Shown here in pieces: positions 32,887-43,772 of a DNA stretch of 64,000 nucleotides. The notes beneath the pieces are model-generated. The model had not been told where the DNA came from, did not search any database, and was given only the letters and a program-made list of their open reading frames with translations. Numbering within the stretch: the first letter of the stretch is position 1; each line of letters begins with the position of its first letter. The position numbers and the translations under genes are program-made. Source of the stretch: Stachybotrys elegans. Taxonomy: Eukaryota; Ascomycota; Sordariomycetes; Hypocreales; Stachybotryaceae. The stretch spans positions 434,001 to 498,000 of the forward strand of contig JAGPNK010000015.1 in NCBI GenBank assembly GCA_020746835.1, read 5' to 3'.

Positions 32887-35800
32887 ATGGCTTCCAACAT
32901 GCTCTTCCGCGGCCTCGCCGCCGTCGCGGCTGTCATGTCCATGACTGTCGGCAGTGTACAGGCACTGGGCACCACCGATGTCATCACTTGGGGTGGCCAG
33001 AACATGCGCAATGGCTACTTTCCGTGAGTATCTCGGATGCGAACGCACCACCAACGCTCAGCAACTGACATGCGCCTGTAGCAACAACAACATGGACCCT
33101 TCTATTGTGACCAGCGATGCATTCGGACAGGTCTTCAAGGTTAACCTGCCTGGCAACTACGGTGGCCAGAAGGAGCGAATCTTCTCCCAGCCGCTCATCT
33201 ACACCCCCAAGGGCGGAGACGGCACTCAGTATGTTTACTGGGCCACGGCACAGAACAACGTCTACAAGATGAACGCCAAGACAGGCGAGATCATTGCCAG
33301 CCGCAACCTGCATATCCCCTTCATGTCCCAGGATCTCAATGCACCAGGCCAGACAACGCCAGGGTAAGTACTCTCTAGTCGCAGACCTGCTGCGTCAGCC
33401 GTCGGCTCACCTGCTTGTAGCTACTGCCAGGATATCAACCCCACCGTTGGTATTATTGGAACTGGTGTCATCGATCCTGATACCGACACCCTCTACCTCA
33501 CTGCCAAGACGTACCAAAACCAGGAGATCCTCAACGTGCCCCAGGGACGACCTGCAGGCCGCGTCTTCATCCACGCCCTCAACGTCAACGATCTTACCGA
33601 GCGCCCCAACTTCCCCATCAACCTTGAGGGAATGTCTGCCCGCAACAACCCATTGCGAACCTTCAACGGTGGCATCCAGAACCAGCGCCCTGCCCTGCTC
33701 CAGCCCAAGGGAAGCGACTTCATCTACGCTGGATTCGGCTCTCACTGCGTCCTCTACAACTTCACCGGCTGGGTAGTTGGCTGGCACAAGACGACGGGCC
33801 AGATTGTCGAGCGCTTCGCTACCCAAGGCGAAGGCATCAGCAATGAGAAAAAGGGTGCCGGTCTCTGGATGTCTGGCGGTGGTATTGCTTCCGACGATAG
33901 GGGATCCATCTTCTTCGCGACCGGCAACGGCTACGCAGAACAGGTTAAAGACCTTCCCATCAACAGGGGCTCAATTCCCACCTCGCTCGAAGAGGCTGTG
34001 GTGCACATGACATACGATGCTGCGTCCGGCGCCTTGAGCCCAGTCGACTTCTTCATGCCTGCGAACAAGGGATATCTGGACGGCGGAGATTTGGATCTCG
34101 GCACCAGTCCTCTTGTCATGCTCCCGTCGGATCCCTTCTCCTGCGGTAGTATCAGGCGCATAGGTGTCATCACGGGCAAGGACCGCTGGACCTATTTCCT
34201 CAACCTTGACGACCTGGGTGGCTATAGGAACGGCCCTGACCTGGGAAACCGTGTTCTGGGTTCATTCTACAATGAAAACTCGGTATACGCCGGCGCGGGT
34301 GTCTGGCCCTTTGATGGCGGATACGTCTACATCAACGTCAACGGCTTCCGAACGAATGTCTTCAAGTTCAACTGCGTCAACGGCGTGCCCGCCTTCTCCA
34401 AGGTTGCCAACTCGTCGCCCCAAGGAAACAACGGTTTCGGTGTCGGCCACGGTGCTACCACCTCGCTCAACGGACAGCCTGGCACCGGCCTCTTCTGGGT
34501 CGTCGACCCCAACAACAATAACCCTGAGCGTTATTCTCTGCGCATCTACGAGGTTGTTCCCACTGGCGACGAAGGCAGGCTTCTGAGGCTCCTCAAGGGT
34601 TTCCCCGTCCCCGCCATCAACAAGTTCAGCCGACCGCAGTTCGGTGACGGCATGGTCTACGTCGGCAGCAACGATGGCAGTGTTTACGGATTCGGCGCGC
34701 CTACCGACCCAGCCCTCAACTGTACGGCTCTTGGCGATTTTGGCGTCGTCAATCTTGGCAATACCGGTATCGAGCAGACCATTACCTGCACTTCCAAGGT
34801 TGCCCTCAGCGTCACCAACATCACCCTCGAGTCTTCGCACTTCACCATGACTGGGCTGCCCACTCTCCCCAGGCAGATGGGACTGCAGACCTCGTTTACC
34901 TTCAAGGCCAACTTCAAGCCTGGCCGGGTTGGAGCCATCTCGGGTACCATTGTCATCAAGACCCAGAACAACGGTGGCCGCTTTGCCACGAGCTCCTCAG
35001 TCCGTCTCAGCGGCACTGGCGAGAGTCAGAGCGCACTGTTGACTGTAGAGCCTGCTGATGTCACGTTCAACCTGGCTGTGGTCGGCTCCGAGGTCATCTC
35101 CAACTCTGTCCTCTTCACCAACGAGGGTAAGACGGGCCTCACTGTCGAAAGCATCCAATTTTCCGAGTCCAGCCCCACTGGTCCTTTTGTTGATGCCGTC
35201 ACTTCTGGATCGCAGACCAAGGTTGGCCATTTCACCTTCAACAATTTGCCTGCGACCTTGGATGCTCTTGAGAAGGAGCTCGTGGACATCAGCTTTAACC
35301 CTGCTGTCATCGGCAACTATACTCTCTTTGTCAGCGTCAAGACCGACGGTGGTTCACGCGTCCTCACTCTCAGAGCCAGTGTCGGTGCTTCGCCCATTGC
35401 CCTCATCCAGCTCGAGAAGCCCGATGGCACCGGCTGGCAAACGTGGAACTCGTCCAGCCCGGCCTTGTCCTTTGGCAAGGTTCTGCAGAACAGCGCCCGT
35501 GCACTTCGTTTCCGAATCTCCAACATTGCTCCCGCCGGCTCTGTACCTCTTCAGATCCCCATCTCCAAGCCACCGTTCGGCGTCCCCGGTCTGATCATCA
35601 GCACCGCAAACCAGGTTGACCTCGGCGAGGGTAGCAATATCCCCGCCGGCGAATACCAGGAAGCCGTCATCACCTGCACTGTGCCCAAGAGCAACTGGAA
35701 CTCTGACCCCTACACCAACGGCACTGCCTGGGTGTTCAACACCAACGATCTGCACTATGGCAAGTTTGAGGTTCCCTTCACCTGCACGGCCGTTACCCAA

Positions 35801-37606
35801 CAGGCCGCCCCGCTCAAGAGCAACGGCGATGGCGTCTACCGCTACCTGGGATGCTTCCGCGAGAACAACCCTGGCCGCCAGCTTAAGGAACTGCTTTACG
35901 GCAGCAACAACAACACGGCCGCCAACTGTCTCGCGGCCTGCGCCGCCAAGGGTTACCCCTACTGCGGCACTCAGTACCACCGCGAATGCTGGGGAGGACC
36001 GTCCCCGCCGATTCAGCAGGTCGCCGAAAACGGCTGCAACTTTGACTGCACTGGCGACTCGACGCAGTGGTGCGGCGGCAACGGCGTTGGAGAGAACCTC
36101 GGCAAGTCTCACCTTACGATGTGGGCTACCAATACCACGCTGCTGCCCCCCAGCTCGGGTGGTGGTCCCGTCGTCAACCCTGGCCTGAACGGCTACCGCA
36201 GCATCGGTTGCTACACCGAAGCCACTACTGGCCGTGCCCTGCCCAACATGGTCAGCACCAACAATATCCGCACAGTGGCAGCTTGTATCAATGCCTGCGG
36301 CAAGCTCAACTACAAGTACATCGGACTCGAGTATGGTGGCGAGTGTTGGTGCGGAAACGCTTTTGGTGTGGGAGCCAATTCCACTCTCATTTCCCAGTGT
36401 GGAATGACGTGCCGTGAGAACAACACCGAGTACTGCGGTGGCAGCCAGCGTCTCAATGTCTACCAGCTGGATACGTCTACTGGTACCTCGACGACCAGCC
36501 TGTCAACTTCGACGTCGACAACTTCCACTTCGACCAGTACCTCGACCACGGCTGTTACCACTAGCACGACGGCGACCCTTTCTACCACCACCTCGTCTAC
36601 TACCACTACGAGTGCAACCACCACTTCCACCACTTCCACCTCGGCCTCGACTTCCACCACCGCCACATCTGAGTCCACGTCCACTTCGACGACTTCAACT
36701 GGGCTTCCCACGCCTACCGCACCCTCTAGCCCTCCAACTGTTGGCGCATTCCGATACGATGGGTGCTGGAGCGAGACTACGCAGGGTGGCCGGGCACTCA
36801 ATGGCTTGGAGTACTACAACGACACCATGACGCTGGAGGCCTGCGCCAACGCCTGCAAGGGTTTCAGCCTCTTTGCTGCCGAGTATGGTCGCGAGTGCTT
36901 CTGCGGTAACGAGATCCGCGGCGATGCTGCAGTAGCCGAGGACCAGGCTACTTGCGATGTCACTTGCCCGGGCAACAAGTGGAACTGGTGTGGTGGACGC
37001 AACCGATTCTCCCTGTATAGGTATGATGCTGCACTGGAGAATCCCGCTGGAGAGACGGGAACGACATCTGCCACTGGAACCACGGCGAGCACCAGCTCTA
37101 CCAGCTCCTCCGCTGCCGCCACGACGACTTCTACTTCTCTTTCTACTACTGTCTCGTCTACTACATCAAGCACTTCGACCAGCACTTCTACCAGCACTAC
37201 TGCTTCCACTTCCACGTCTACAACGACGACAACTACCAGCGCCCAACCTACTGTTTCCGCACCGCTGTGGCCTGGCAATGCCAACTTCACGTACTACCAC
37301 TGCGTGTCAGAGCCGTCGAGCGGACGACTGTTCACTAGGCAGGTTCTCAACGATGCGGCGATGACCCACGACAGGTGTCTCGAGGCCTGCTGGCAGTTCA
37401 ACTACGCAGGCATCGAGTACGGCCGCGAGTGTTGGTGCGGCGACGTGGTCAACTGGGCCGGAAACTCGGGCGCAACACCAGGCGCCAACGTGACCGAGGC
37501 GGACTGCAAGATCAACTGCCCTGGCGATACCAAGACCAAGTGTGGTGGAAGCAAGCGCATGTCGCTGTTCCAGAAAAAGCCAGAGAAGTTTGTCAAGAAG
37601 GAATGA
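32887..37606 (+). CDS. Giant secreted protein: beta-propeller, Ig-like modules, four WSC domains
   Basis: Three exons (32887-33023, 33082-33363, 33421-37606) encode 1534 aa. A signal peptide (MASNMLFRGLAAVAAV..., cleaved near residue 26) is followed by a PQQ-like beta-propeller (about 35-570), with blade-like motifs such as YVYWATAQNNVYKMNAKTGE and MVYVGSNDGSVYGF. Beta-sandwich modules similar to ASH/Hydin Ig repeats run from about 575 to 940 (FGVVNLGNTG, FGKVLQNSARALRF). Four Cys-rich WSC carbohydrate-binding domains start near residues 946, 1065, 1250 and 1429 (YRYLGCF, YRSIGCY, FRYDGCW, FTYYHC). The second, third and fourth are separated by long Ser/Thr linkers that should be O-glycosylated. 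No GPI signal or membrane anchor is seen at the lysine-rich C-terminus. It is likely a wall-associated or extracellular binding protein; catalysis by the propeller is uncertain. Confidence 0.9.
36469..36730 (+). repeat. Ser/Thr-codon low-complexity tract (first WSC linker)
   Basis: ACC/ACT/TCG/TCC-rich degenerate trinucleotide sequence encoding a Ser/Thr mucin-like linker between the second and third WSC domains. A similar tract at about 37070-37255 joins the third and fourth. Both are prone to length change. Confidence 0.75.
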
Positions 37607-38993
37607 TTTGACATGTAATTATTTTTACTAGACGCCAAGAGTATCTCCTAATATGTATTGACGGTGGCGTTATTTGACTAAATATACGATGCAAATCTGA
37701 ACTGTTACTTGATGAATCCGACGTCGTAGTTGTGCAAGTGTTGCTGGCTGATGCCTCTGATGCCTCTGATCCCTGCCCGTGGATTTATGAAAGACGCCGG
37801 AGTTTTAGTGGGTGCTTACCAGGGTTAATCGATCGACATACATAAAATTCTATTTCCATTTAGGTGCGGAAAGATCCTCTCTTCTTCCAAGATCTCGTTC
37901 TTGGCCGATCGACTGCGCCGTATGATTCATGTCTCGCATTGCATCTTTATTGGCAAAGACTCGCGAGCTCTGAAGCCCCGTTGGCCGGTCTGTGGTAAGC
38001 TTCGCCTCTCTGGCCCCCAATCTCATTTTATATGCATCCTTCGCAAAGGACCATGGCTGATGAGGGGGGCTCTCCCTTTACCTATCCCAAGGTTCCTCCT
38101 TTTTTTATACGTGGCCCCCCTCCCCCCCCCTTGCTTCACACACGCAACTACGATTACCATATTCGACAACGTGCTTACGCGTGCTCATGTCCCTTCAATT
38201 TGGAGGGAGGAAAATGCCCTGTTAAAAGAAGAAGAAAAAAGCCGGGAATAACATAAACTATTGCTCCATCGGCTGGGTCCTGTCGGTCCACCTCGGCGGA
38301 TTGCCAGGGTCACGACTTGGTCAGACCACCAATGAGGCTCCCTGATCGCCCATTGATTCTCATCAAGGTCTCCCTCACCCCTTTCATCCGGGGGGACGCA
38401 TCGACAAACAGAAGACCCCTGGCTCCGGAGTCCAGGCACCAGGCCAATCTCGCTCCATGCGGCCGGACCAAAACTCTTCAACTCGACATGGGGAGCTTTC
38501 ACGTCCCCGTGTGCTGCGCCGCTGACCACCCCAAACATCCTCCCCCTCCCCCTTCGAGAAGGAGGTGTGGCCTCACTTCTCGTATCCGCCACGCATGCGT
38601 ACAGGGGGGGTTAGGCCTGATCCAGGACGATTCACACCCAGAGGGTCACCACGGCACTGAGCCGTTTATCATGCGTGAGGGCGTATCCATGGCGGGGTGG
38701 CGAGGAGCCGAACCCTTTTGTTTGGACGGACCCCTTTAGGAAGTTGCTCCATTCAGCGCGCGTCCTGCGCGGTGAATTTGTAGTTTTCCTGTTTGCTGGC
38801 TGGCCTGGCTGGTTTAAATAGATGGGTTTCCTTCTGCTTGTCTTGGCCCGGCTTCTCTCGATGTGACAGCCTCACCCTCTCCGACTCTCGTTATCCTCAC
38901 TATCCCAGGGGCGCTGCACGCAGCCTTTTTCACTCGTTTTTTTAAAATACCATTAATATTGTATAATACACAGCTGTCGAAATAATTCCCATC
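37607..38993. other. Intergenic region, GH16 promoter
   Basis: About 1.4 kb. No gene is supported. A poly-C tract lies at 38121-38130. TTTAAATA at 38813-38820 and an A/T-rich block at 38940-38970 lie upstream of the GH16 start and may include core promoter elements. The first 200 bp are presumed to be 3' flank of the WSC gene. Confidence 0.4.
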
Positions 38994-39967
38994 ATGTATT
39001 CCAGCCAAGTTCTTACTGCCTTTGTCTCGCTGCTTGCCGCGGCCGAGGCCATCCAGGCACCGCAGTACAGCGGCTTCACTCGCCTCTTCCAGGCCACGTT
39101 TGAGGGTGCCGCCAACACACCGCCGCACCCGGATAACTGGAACGTCATCAACTCGGCCCAAGTCTACAACAACGAGTGGCAGGTTTACACCAACAGCGCC
39201 AACAACGTCCGCTTCAGCGGCAGCTCAACTCTGCAGCTGATTCCCCGTCGCTCCTCCTCCGCCGTCCGGGGATGGACCTCGGGCCGCATCGAGTCCAGGT
39301 ACGCCCCTGGCGAGTCTTCAAAGGGCCTTGTTTCGGCGTATTGACAGTGTTATAGGTACCTCGTCCAGCCAACCGACGGCCGCATCACCCGCGTCGAATC
39401 CTCCCTCCGTGTTGGCAGCAACGCGCAGGCCAACAAGCAGGGTCTGTGGCCCGCCTTCTGGCTCCTCGGCAATTCGTACCGAACCAACGGCGTGCTCTGG
39501 CCTGCGTGCGGCGAGATCGACGCCTTCGAGAACATCAACGGGCTGCCCACCGTCTGGGGCGTTGTCCACTGTGACCGTTCCCCCGGTGGCGTCTGCAACG
39601 AGCCCAACGGCCTCGTCAACACGACGGCTCTGCCCAACAGCAACTACCACACCTACCGCATCGACATCGACCGCCGCAACACGGACTGGCGCCGCCAGAC
39701 GATTACCTGGTTCCAGGACGGCAGGCAGTTCAACCAGGTTACGGGTGCTCGGGTGAACAACCAGGCTGTGTGGGCGACGCTGGCCCAGAGCCCTCTCTAC
39801 ATTATCCTCAACGTCGCCGTGGGAGGTGACTGGGTAAGTGAGAACGAGAAACGATACAAGTTCCATTGCTAACTTTCTCACAGCCGGGAGCCCCTAACGC
39901 CAACACCTTGGACGGCTCAGGTGCCATGATGGAAGTTCAGTATGTCTCTGTGTATAGATCGACTTGA
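38994..39967 (+). CDS. Secreted GH16 family endo-beta-glucanase
   Basis: Three exons (38994-39298, 39356-39833, 39884-39967) encode 288 aa. The signal peptide is MYSSQVLTAFVSLLAAAEA. The catalytic GH16 motif GEIDAFENING gives nucleophile Glu155, Asp157 and acid/base Glu160. Flanking conserved parts are present: SGRIES before the first intron, LWPAFWLLGNSY, WGVVHCDRSPGGVCNE, TYRIDIDRRNTDW, and LNVAVGGDWPGAPN across the second intron. The layout is that of fungal GH16 enzymes on beta-1,3- or beta-1,3(4)-glucans. It could remodel the fungus's own wall or attack other glucans. There is no GPI signal. Confidence 0.92.
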
Positions 39968-40175
39968 GGGTAGAGCCAGATCGATAATAAATTTTGAGAC
40001 CGCAGATGTAGAAGCCTGGTTGAGTGTGGTGATTACTATCCCAAGTGATTGAGCCTCAAACAAGGTACATGAGTCACGCCGGCCACTGTCTTCCATCCTA
40101 GCAAAACCCCCAAACCATTAGTTTACTTTTTGTTGTAAATTTTCTATCGTTGTACTACTGCCTTCACTCCATCAC

Positions 40176-41420
40176 ATGTCAGGCAACCAGCGGGAAATAA
40201 TGGCAGATACAACGGCACAGAAATGGAAGGAAATCGGCAGGGGCACATTTGGAGTAGTCTTCACCACAGATGCGCCGGATATTGCCGTCAAAAAGACTTT
40301 CAACGGCAGCGACAAGCTTGCCACGGAGTTTGAGCACGGCTTGGCCGCCAGCTTCGCCGCTACTACGATTGGCCCTCTTCTTCGTCATGAGTTTCCAGGA
40401 CCGGTGCCGCGTGTGCCCTGGTATCAGTCGAGCCGCGGAATCCAACATCCGTCGAAGGATGCCTGGTGGATCGCCAACCAGGGCCGACTCCCGTCCACTA
40501 ATGGCGATGATGTGCCAAACGGGGTATTTCTGTTTGAACGCATTCCGCCTGTCCCTCGGCCTTTGCAAGAAGCGTTAATCCGTCGCTTCTGGAAGACGCA
40601 CGAGGAGCAGCAGGCCATGCTGAATGATGAAGATAACCGAGATTGCATGATACGACCATATTTACAGGAACGCTGGGCATATTACGAGGGAAAGGGGCGG
40701 AGAAAGAGACTCAACAATGAGCAAAAGGAGTCGTTACGAAATTTCCCAGCCTATCTCGATGATTTGCAGAGAATGGGCATCGACTGTCACCATGTCGCGA
40801 GACAGATTGCACTTGGCCTAGCCGTCGGCCACTGGGAGGCACAGCTGGATATGACAGACGTCGAATATGTCATCGCCGGCCGCAGCAAGCGTGCCTTCAC
40901 CACGCTGCGCTCCCACTGCATAGCCCTCTACGACAAGCCATCCCTGGACAACCGGACAATCTTCCCGACAGCCGAGGAGCAGCAGCAGCAGTCGTACGGC
41001 CTACCAGCAAATACCCAAATGTGGGTTGTGGACTTTGATAAATGCAGCCGTGTCCGCGTCTGGGATTCTACCTTGTCCAAGGATATCCGCCGTTTAGCTG
41101 AAGGGATCAACGCCAATGATCCGTATTACCCTGGCCCGTTGCCCGACACAAATTTTGGCTGGGAGGTTTTCATCACGTTTACAGAGACGTACATAAAAGC
41201 AGGGCGTTGTATCCTGCGCCATACTTTCGAGAAGGTTGCAACAGGTGACGAGCAGCTGCAGCATGTTCTCCAGAGGCCGGCCATGGTGATGAGGGAGTGG
41301 ACGAAGATTGTGATGAACGCAAAGAAGACGCAGGAAAGGGAGGTGTATGATGCGCGGATGAAGATTCGAAAGATTGAGGGATGGGAGAAACCGGCTTGGC
41401 TTATAGACAAGATGGCATAA
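40176..41420 (+). CDS. DUF3669-like fungal protein
   Basis: Intronless, 414 aa. The start GRGTFGVVFTT resembles the Gly-rich loop of protein kinases, and IAVKKTF the beta3 lysine. An acidic WVVDFDKCSRV motif sits late in the protein, the position of a kinase metal-binding Asp, and ALGLAVGHWEAQLD replaces the catalytic loop. This pattern fits the DUF3669 family (PF12417, as I recall) of fungal proteins of unknown function with distant kinase/phosphotransferase resemblance. There is no classical HRD motif. No signal peptide. A second in-frame ATG at residue 9 is also possible. Confidence 0.65.
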   Translation: MSGNQREIMADTTAQKWKEIGRGTFGVVFTTDAPDIAVKKTFNGSDKLATEFEHGLAASFAATTIGPLLRHEFPGPVPRVPWYQSSRGIQHPSKDAWWIANQGRLPSTNGDDVPNGVFLFERIPPVPRPLQEALIRRFWKTHEEQQAMLNDEDNRDCMIRPYLQERWAYYEGKGRRKRLNNEQKESLRNFPAYLDDLQRMGIDCHHVARQIALGLAVGHWEAQLDMTDVEYVIAGRSKRAFTTLRSHCIALYDKPSLDNRTIFPTAEEQQQQSYGLPANTQMWVVDFDKCSRVRVWDSTLSKDIRRLAEGINANDPYYPGPLPDTNFGWEVFITFTETYIKAGRCILRHTFEKVATGDEQLQHVLQRPAMVMREWTKIVMNAKKTQEREVYDARMKIRKIEGWEKPAWLIDKMA

Positions 41421-41917
41421 CTTTCTGTCCAGCCATGTGCATCATCGTTTCATCCAGTGGGAACCCGGGCTGCTAAACGTGCCCTTAAATCTGTGGTTGC
41501 TGGACGCGTATGTTTGTCAAAGCACGAGTGGCACGGAGGTGATGCCATTTTAAATCAACTGGCAAAGTCATATCCGAGGGAGTTCATGTGTGCCTATCTG
41601 GCCCGTCATGATGGAACTTTGTTGGTATATCCTTCACTTAGCATATGGTTTGGAGTTCCCCAGCATGGTATGCAAGACCAAGCATCTCAAGATACTGACC
41701 CTCCTCCCCGTGTCTTCCCCATGCTTCAGCCAAATCTCTGAGCGTCTTCCAGCCCAGACAGGGAAGCATTCGCTCGGATGCCACTGAAAGCCGGAAGCCA
41801 GATATATTTTTATGAGGGCTGCCTGGCATAAGTCCGTTGATACCAATAATTCCAAACCAAACCCCGAAACAACTCCTTTTCAGAACAGATGATGGAATCC
41901 AGATTCGGTCAAGACCC
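41421..41917. other. Intergenic region between convergent genes
   Basis: About 500 bp between the DUF3669-like gene and the 3' end of the reductase gene; no gene seen. Confidence 0.4.
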
Positions 41918-43318
41918 TCACATGACGGGGATTCCCTCATACTCGGCATAGCCGAGGGCGAGGTTCATGTTTTCTGCGTAAATTTGTCAGCAGGAGCGAG
42001 CTTTCAAACAAGGAGAGAGAGTACTTACGCAAACACTGGGTCGCAGCACCCTTGGCGAGGTTGTCGATGGTGGCGACGCTGGAGTGCAAGTCAGTATATA
42101 TATGATTAACGCTTTATAGATGGTGGGCGACTTACACAACGACGCGCTTTCCGGTGCTGTCGACGGCGAAGCCTCCCAGCTCTACGCCATGACGTCCCAT
42201 GATGCCGCTCACCAAGGGCGGTTCGCCCACTACCTTGATGAGCTTCTCCCCTGCGTAGCGGTCCTGGTACATTTGGCGGATATCGCGCGAAGTCACCTCC
42301 TTTCGAAGGGGTATGCTGATGGTCAAGGTGATGCCCCTGTACCATCTGTGGAGAAGGGTTAGCTGTCGTCCAAGCTCTCGTAGGCTGCTTGGAGCTATGA
42401 CTTACCCAGCCACGTGGGGGATGAAGGCAACCTGATGGTTGAGCTGGTGAGAGATCTCACGCTCGTGGACATGGCCCGTCAAGGAGTAAGGAATAATGGC
42501 ATCCTTCAGCACTTCCAGGTTGTTCCTGGCGTTTGGCTTGGATCCTGCTCCCGAGTAGCCCGAGCAGCCGAAGATGGTAGGCATACCCTCGATCAAGTCC
42601 AGGGCGGGGCTAAGACCAATCTGAGCGCCGGTGGCGTAGCATCCAGGGTTGGAGATACGCTTAGACTGGGCAATCTTGGAGCGCTGTACGAGTTCGGGGA
42701 GACCATAGGCCCCTGTTGGTAGGTCAGGAATGCAGCCCATGTTGTCAAGAGGCAACCCTTTGGCGGAGACTTACATTCGCTGTCGAACCTGTAGTCGGCC
42801 GAGAGATCGACGATGACGCTCTTGCGGCTGCCTTGATCCAGAGCCTCGACGTAAGGCTTGCACACCGAGTTGGGAAGAGCCAGAATCCAGGCGTCCACCT
42901 TGCCGTCACTGTCCAACTGAGCAACATCCTCGGGCGACAGGGTCTCGTAGACGACCTTGCGCTTGGTGTAAGCCTCGAGGGTCTGGCCGGCGAGCTCTCG
43001 AGACGAGACGTGCTGGAGATCCATATAAGGGTGCTCGTTGAGGAGCTCGACGAGAGCTTGGCCCGTGTAGCCGCGGGCTCCTATCAGACCAATTCGGGAG
43101 GGGGTATCGTTGGTCGCGTTCTTCTTGCCGAGGGGAGGGTTGGGGTTGGTGGTGACGGCGTAACTTCGGTGCTGGTGGCTTATAGCAGGCAGGGCGAAGC
43201 TGCTGTGTCGGCCGGCGGCGAGGCATCGGGTCGGGCCCATGGCAGGGACAATTGATGCGCATCGTCGAACGGCTCGACGAGCGCCGGCGCGCGCGGCCAC
43301 GGAGGTGCTGGAGAGCAT
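41918..43318 (-). CDS. N-acetyl-gamma-glutamyl-phosphate reductase, stand-alone, mitochondrial
   Basis: Five exons (43318-42775, 42712-42406, 42345-42136, 42078-42029, 41973-41918) encode 388 aa. A basic mitochondrial presequence (MLSSTSVAARAGARRAVRRC) is followed by TTNPNPPLGKKNA and the NAD(P)-binding IGLIGARGYTGQALVELL. The catalytic Cys lies in SNPGCYATG, and conserved GCSGYSGAGSKPNARNN and HVHEREISHQL are intact. It makes N-acetylglutamate semialdehyde in arginine synthesis. In fungi this enzyme is normally the C-terminal half of a polyprotein with acetylglutamate kinase (Neurospora arg-6, yeast ARG5,6). Here no kinase half precedes it; only a promoter and a divergently unrelated gene lie upstream. 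The NPPLGK linker I associate with the polyprotein junction is kept. The ATG at 43318 is used because the longer frame starts at GTG. Confidence 0.88.
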
Positions 43319-43772
43319 GACGACGGGATACTTGTCAGGCCAATTGACGGGGTGGTGAGGTGGTGAGGTCAGAGAGGGGGATCGAGGGTGACTCTTTGGT
43401 CTTGCTCTTGTTGGGAAGCGTAGAATTTGTGAGGCCGGCAAAGCCTCGGCGGGATGTTTTTTTTTCTTTTCTTTTCCCACTGCGGCCGAAATCGCTCGAT
43501 GGGCGGCGACTCAGCCCAGGGTTAAAGCGGCGGCGGGGTTACAGGGACTACGCCGAGGTTTAGATCAGGCCTAGGCCTTATACAGCCTAGCTTTTTACCA
43601 TATGCGTCATACTAGGCGGGAAGTTGGCAGCACCCAGGCGGCAAACGGAAGCTGCTGAATTTAGAATTTATGTACTGAGCAAAAGCGGCAGAGGCATCAT
43701 GGATGTACGCGTCACGAGACGAATTCGAGAGGAATGCTCAATATTGTATGATTTATAGGTAATAGTCACGCC
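43319..43772. other. Intergenic region upstream of the reductase
   Basis: About 450 bp between two minus-strand genes. It carries a T-rich run at 43457-43475 and no coding signal; in particular no acetylglutamate kinase sequence. Confidence 0.5.
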
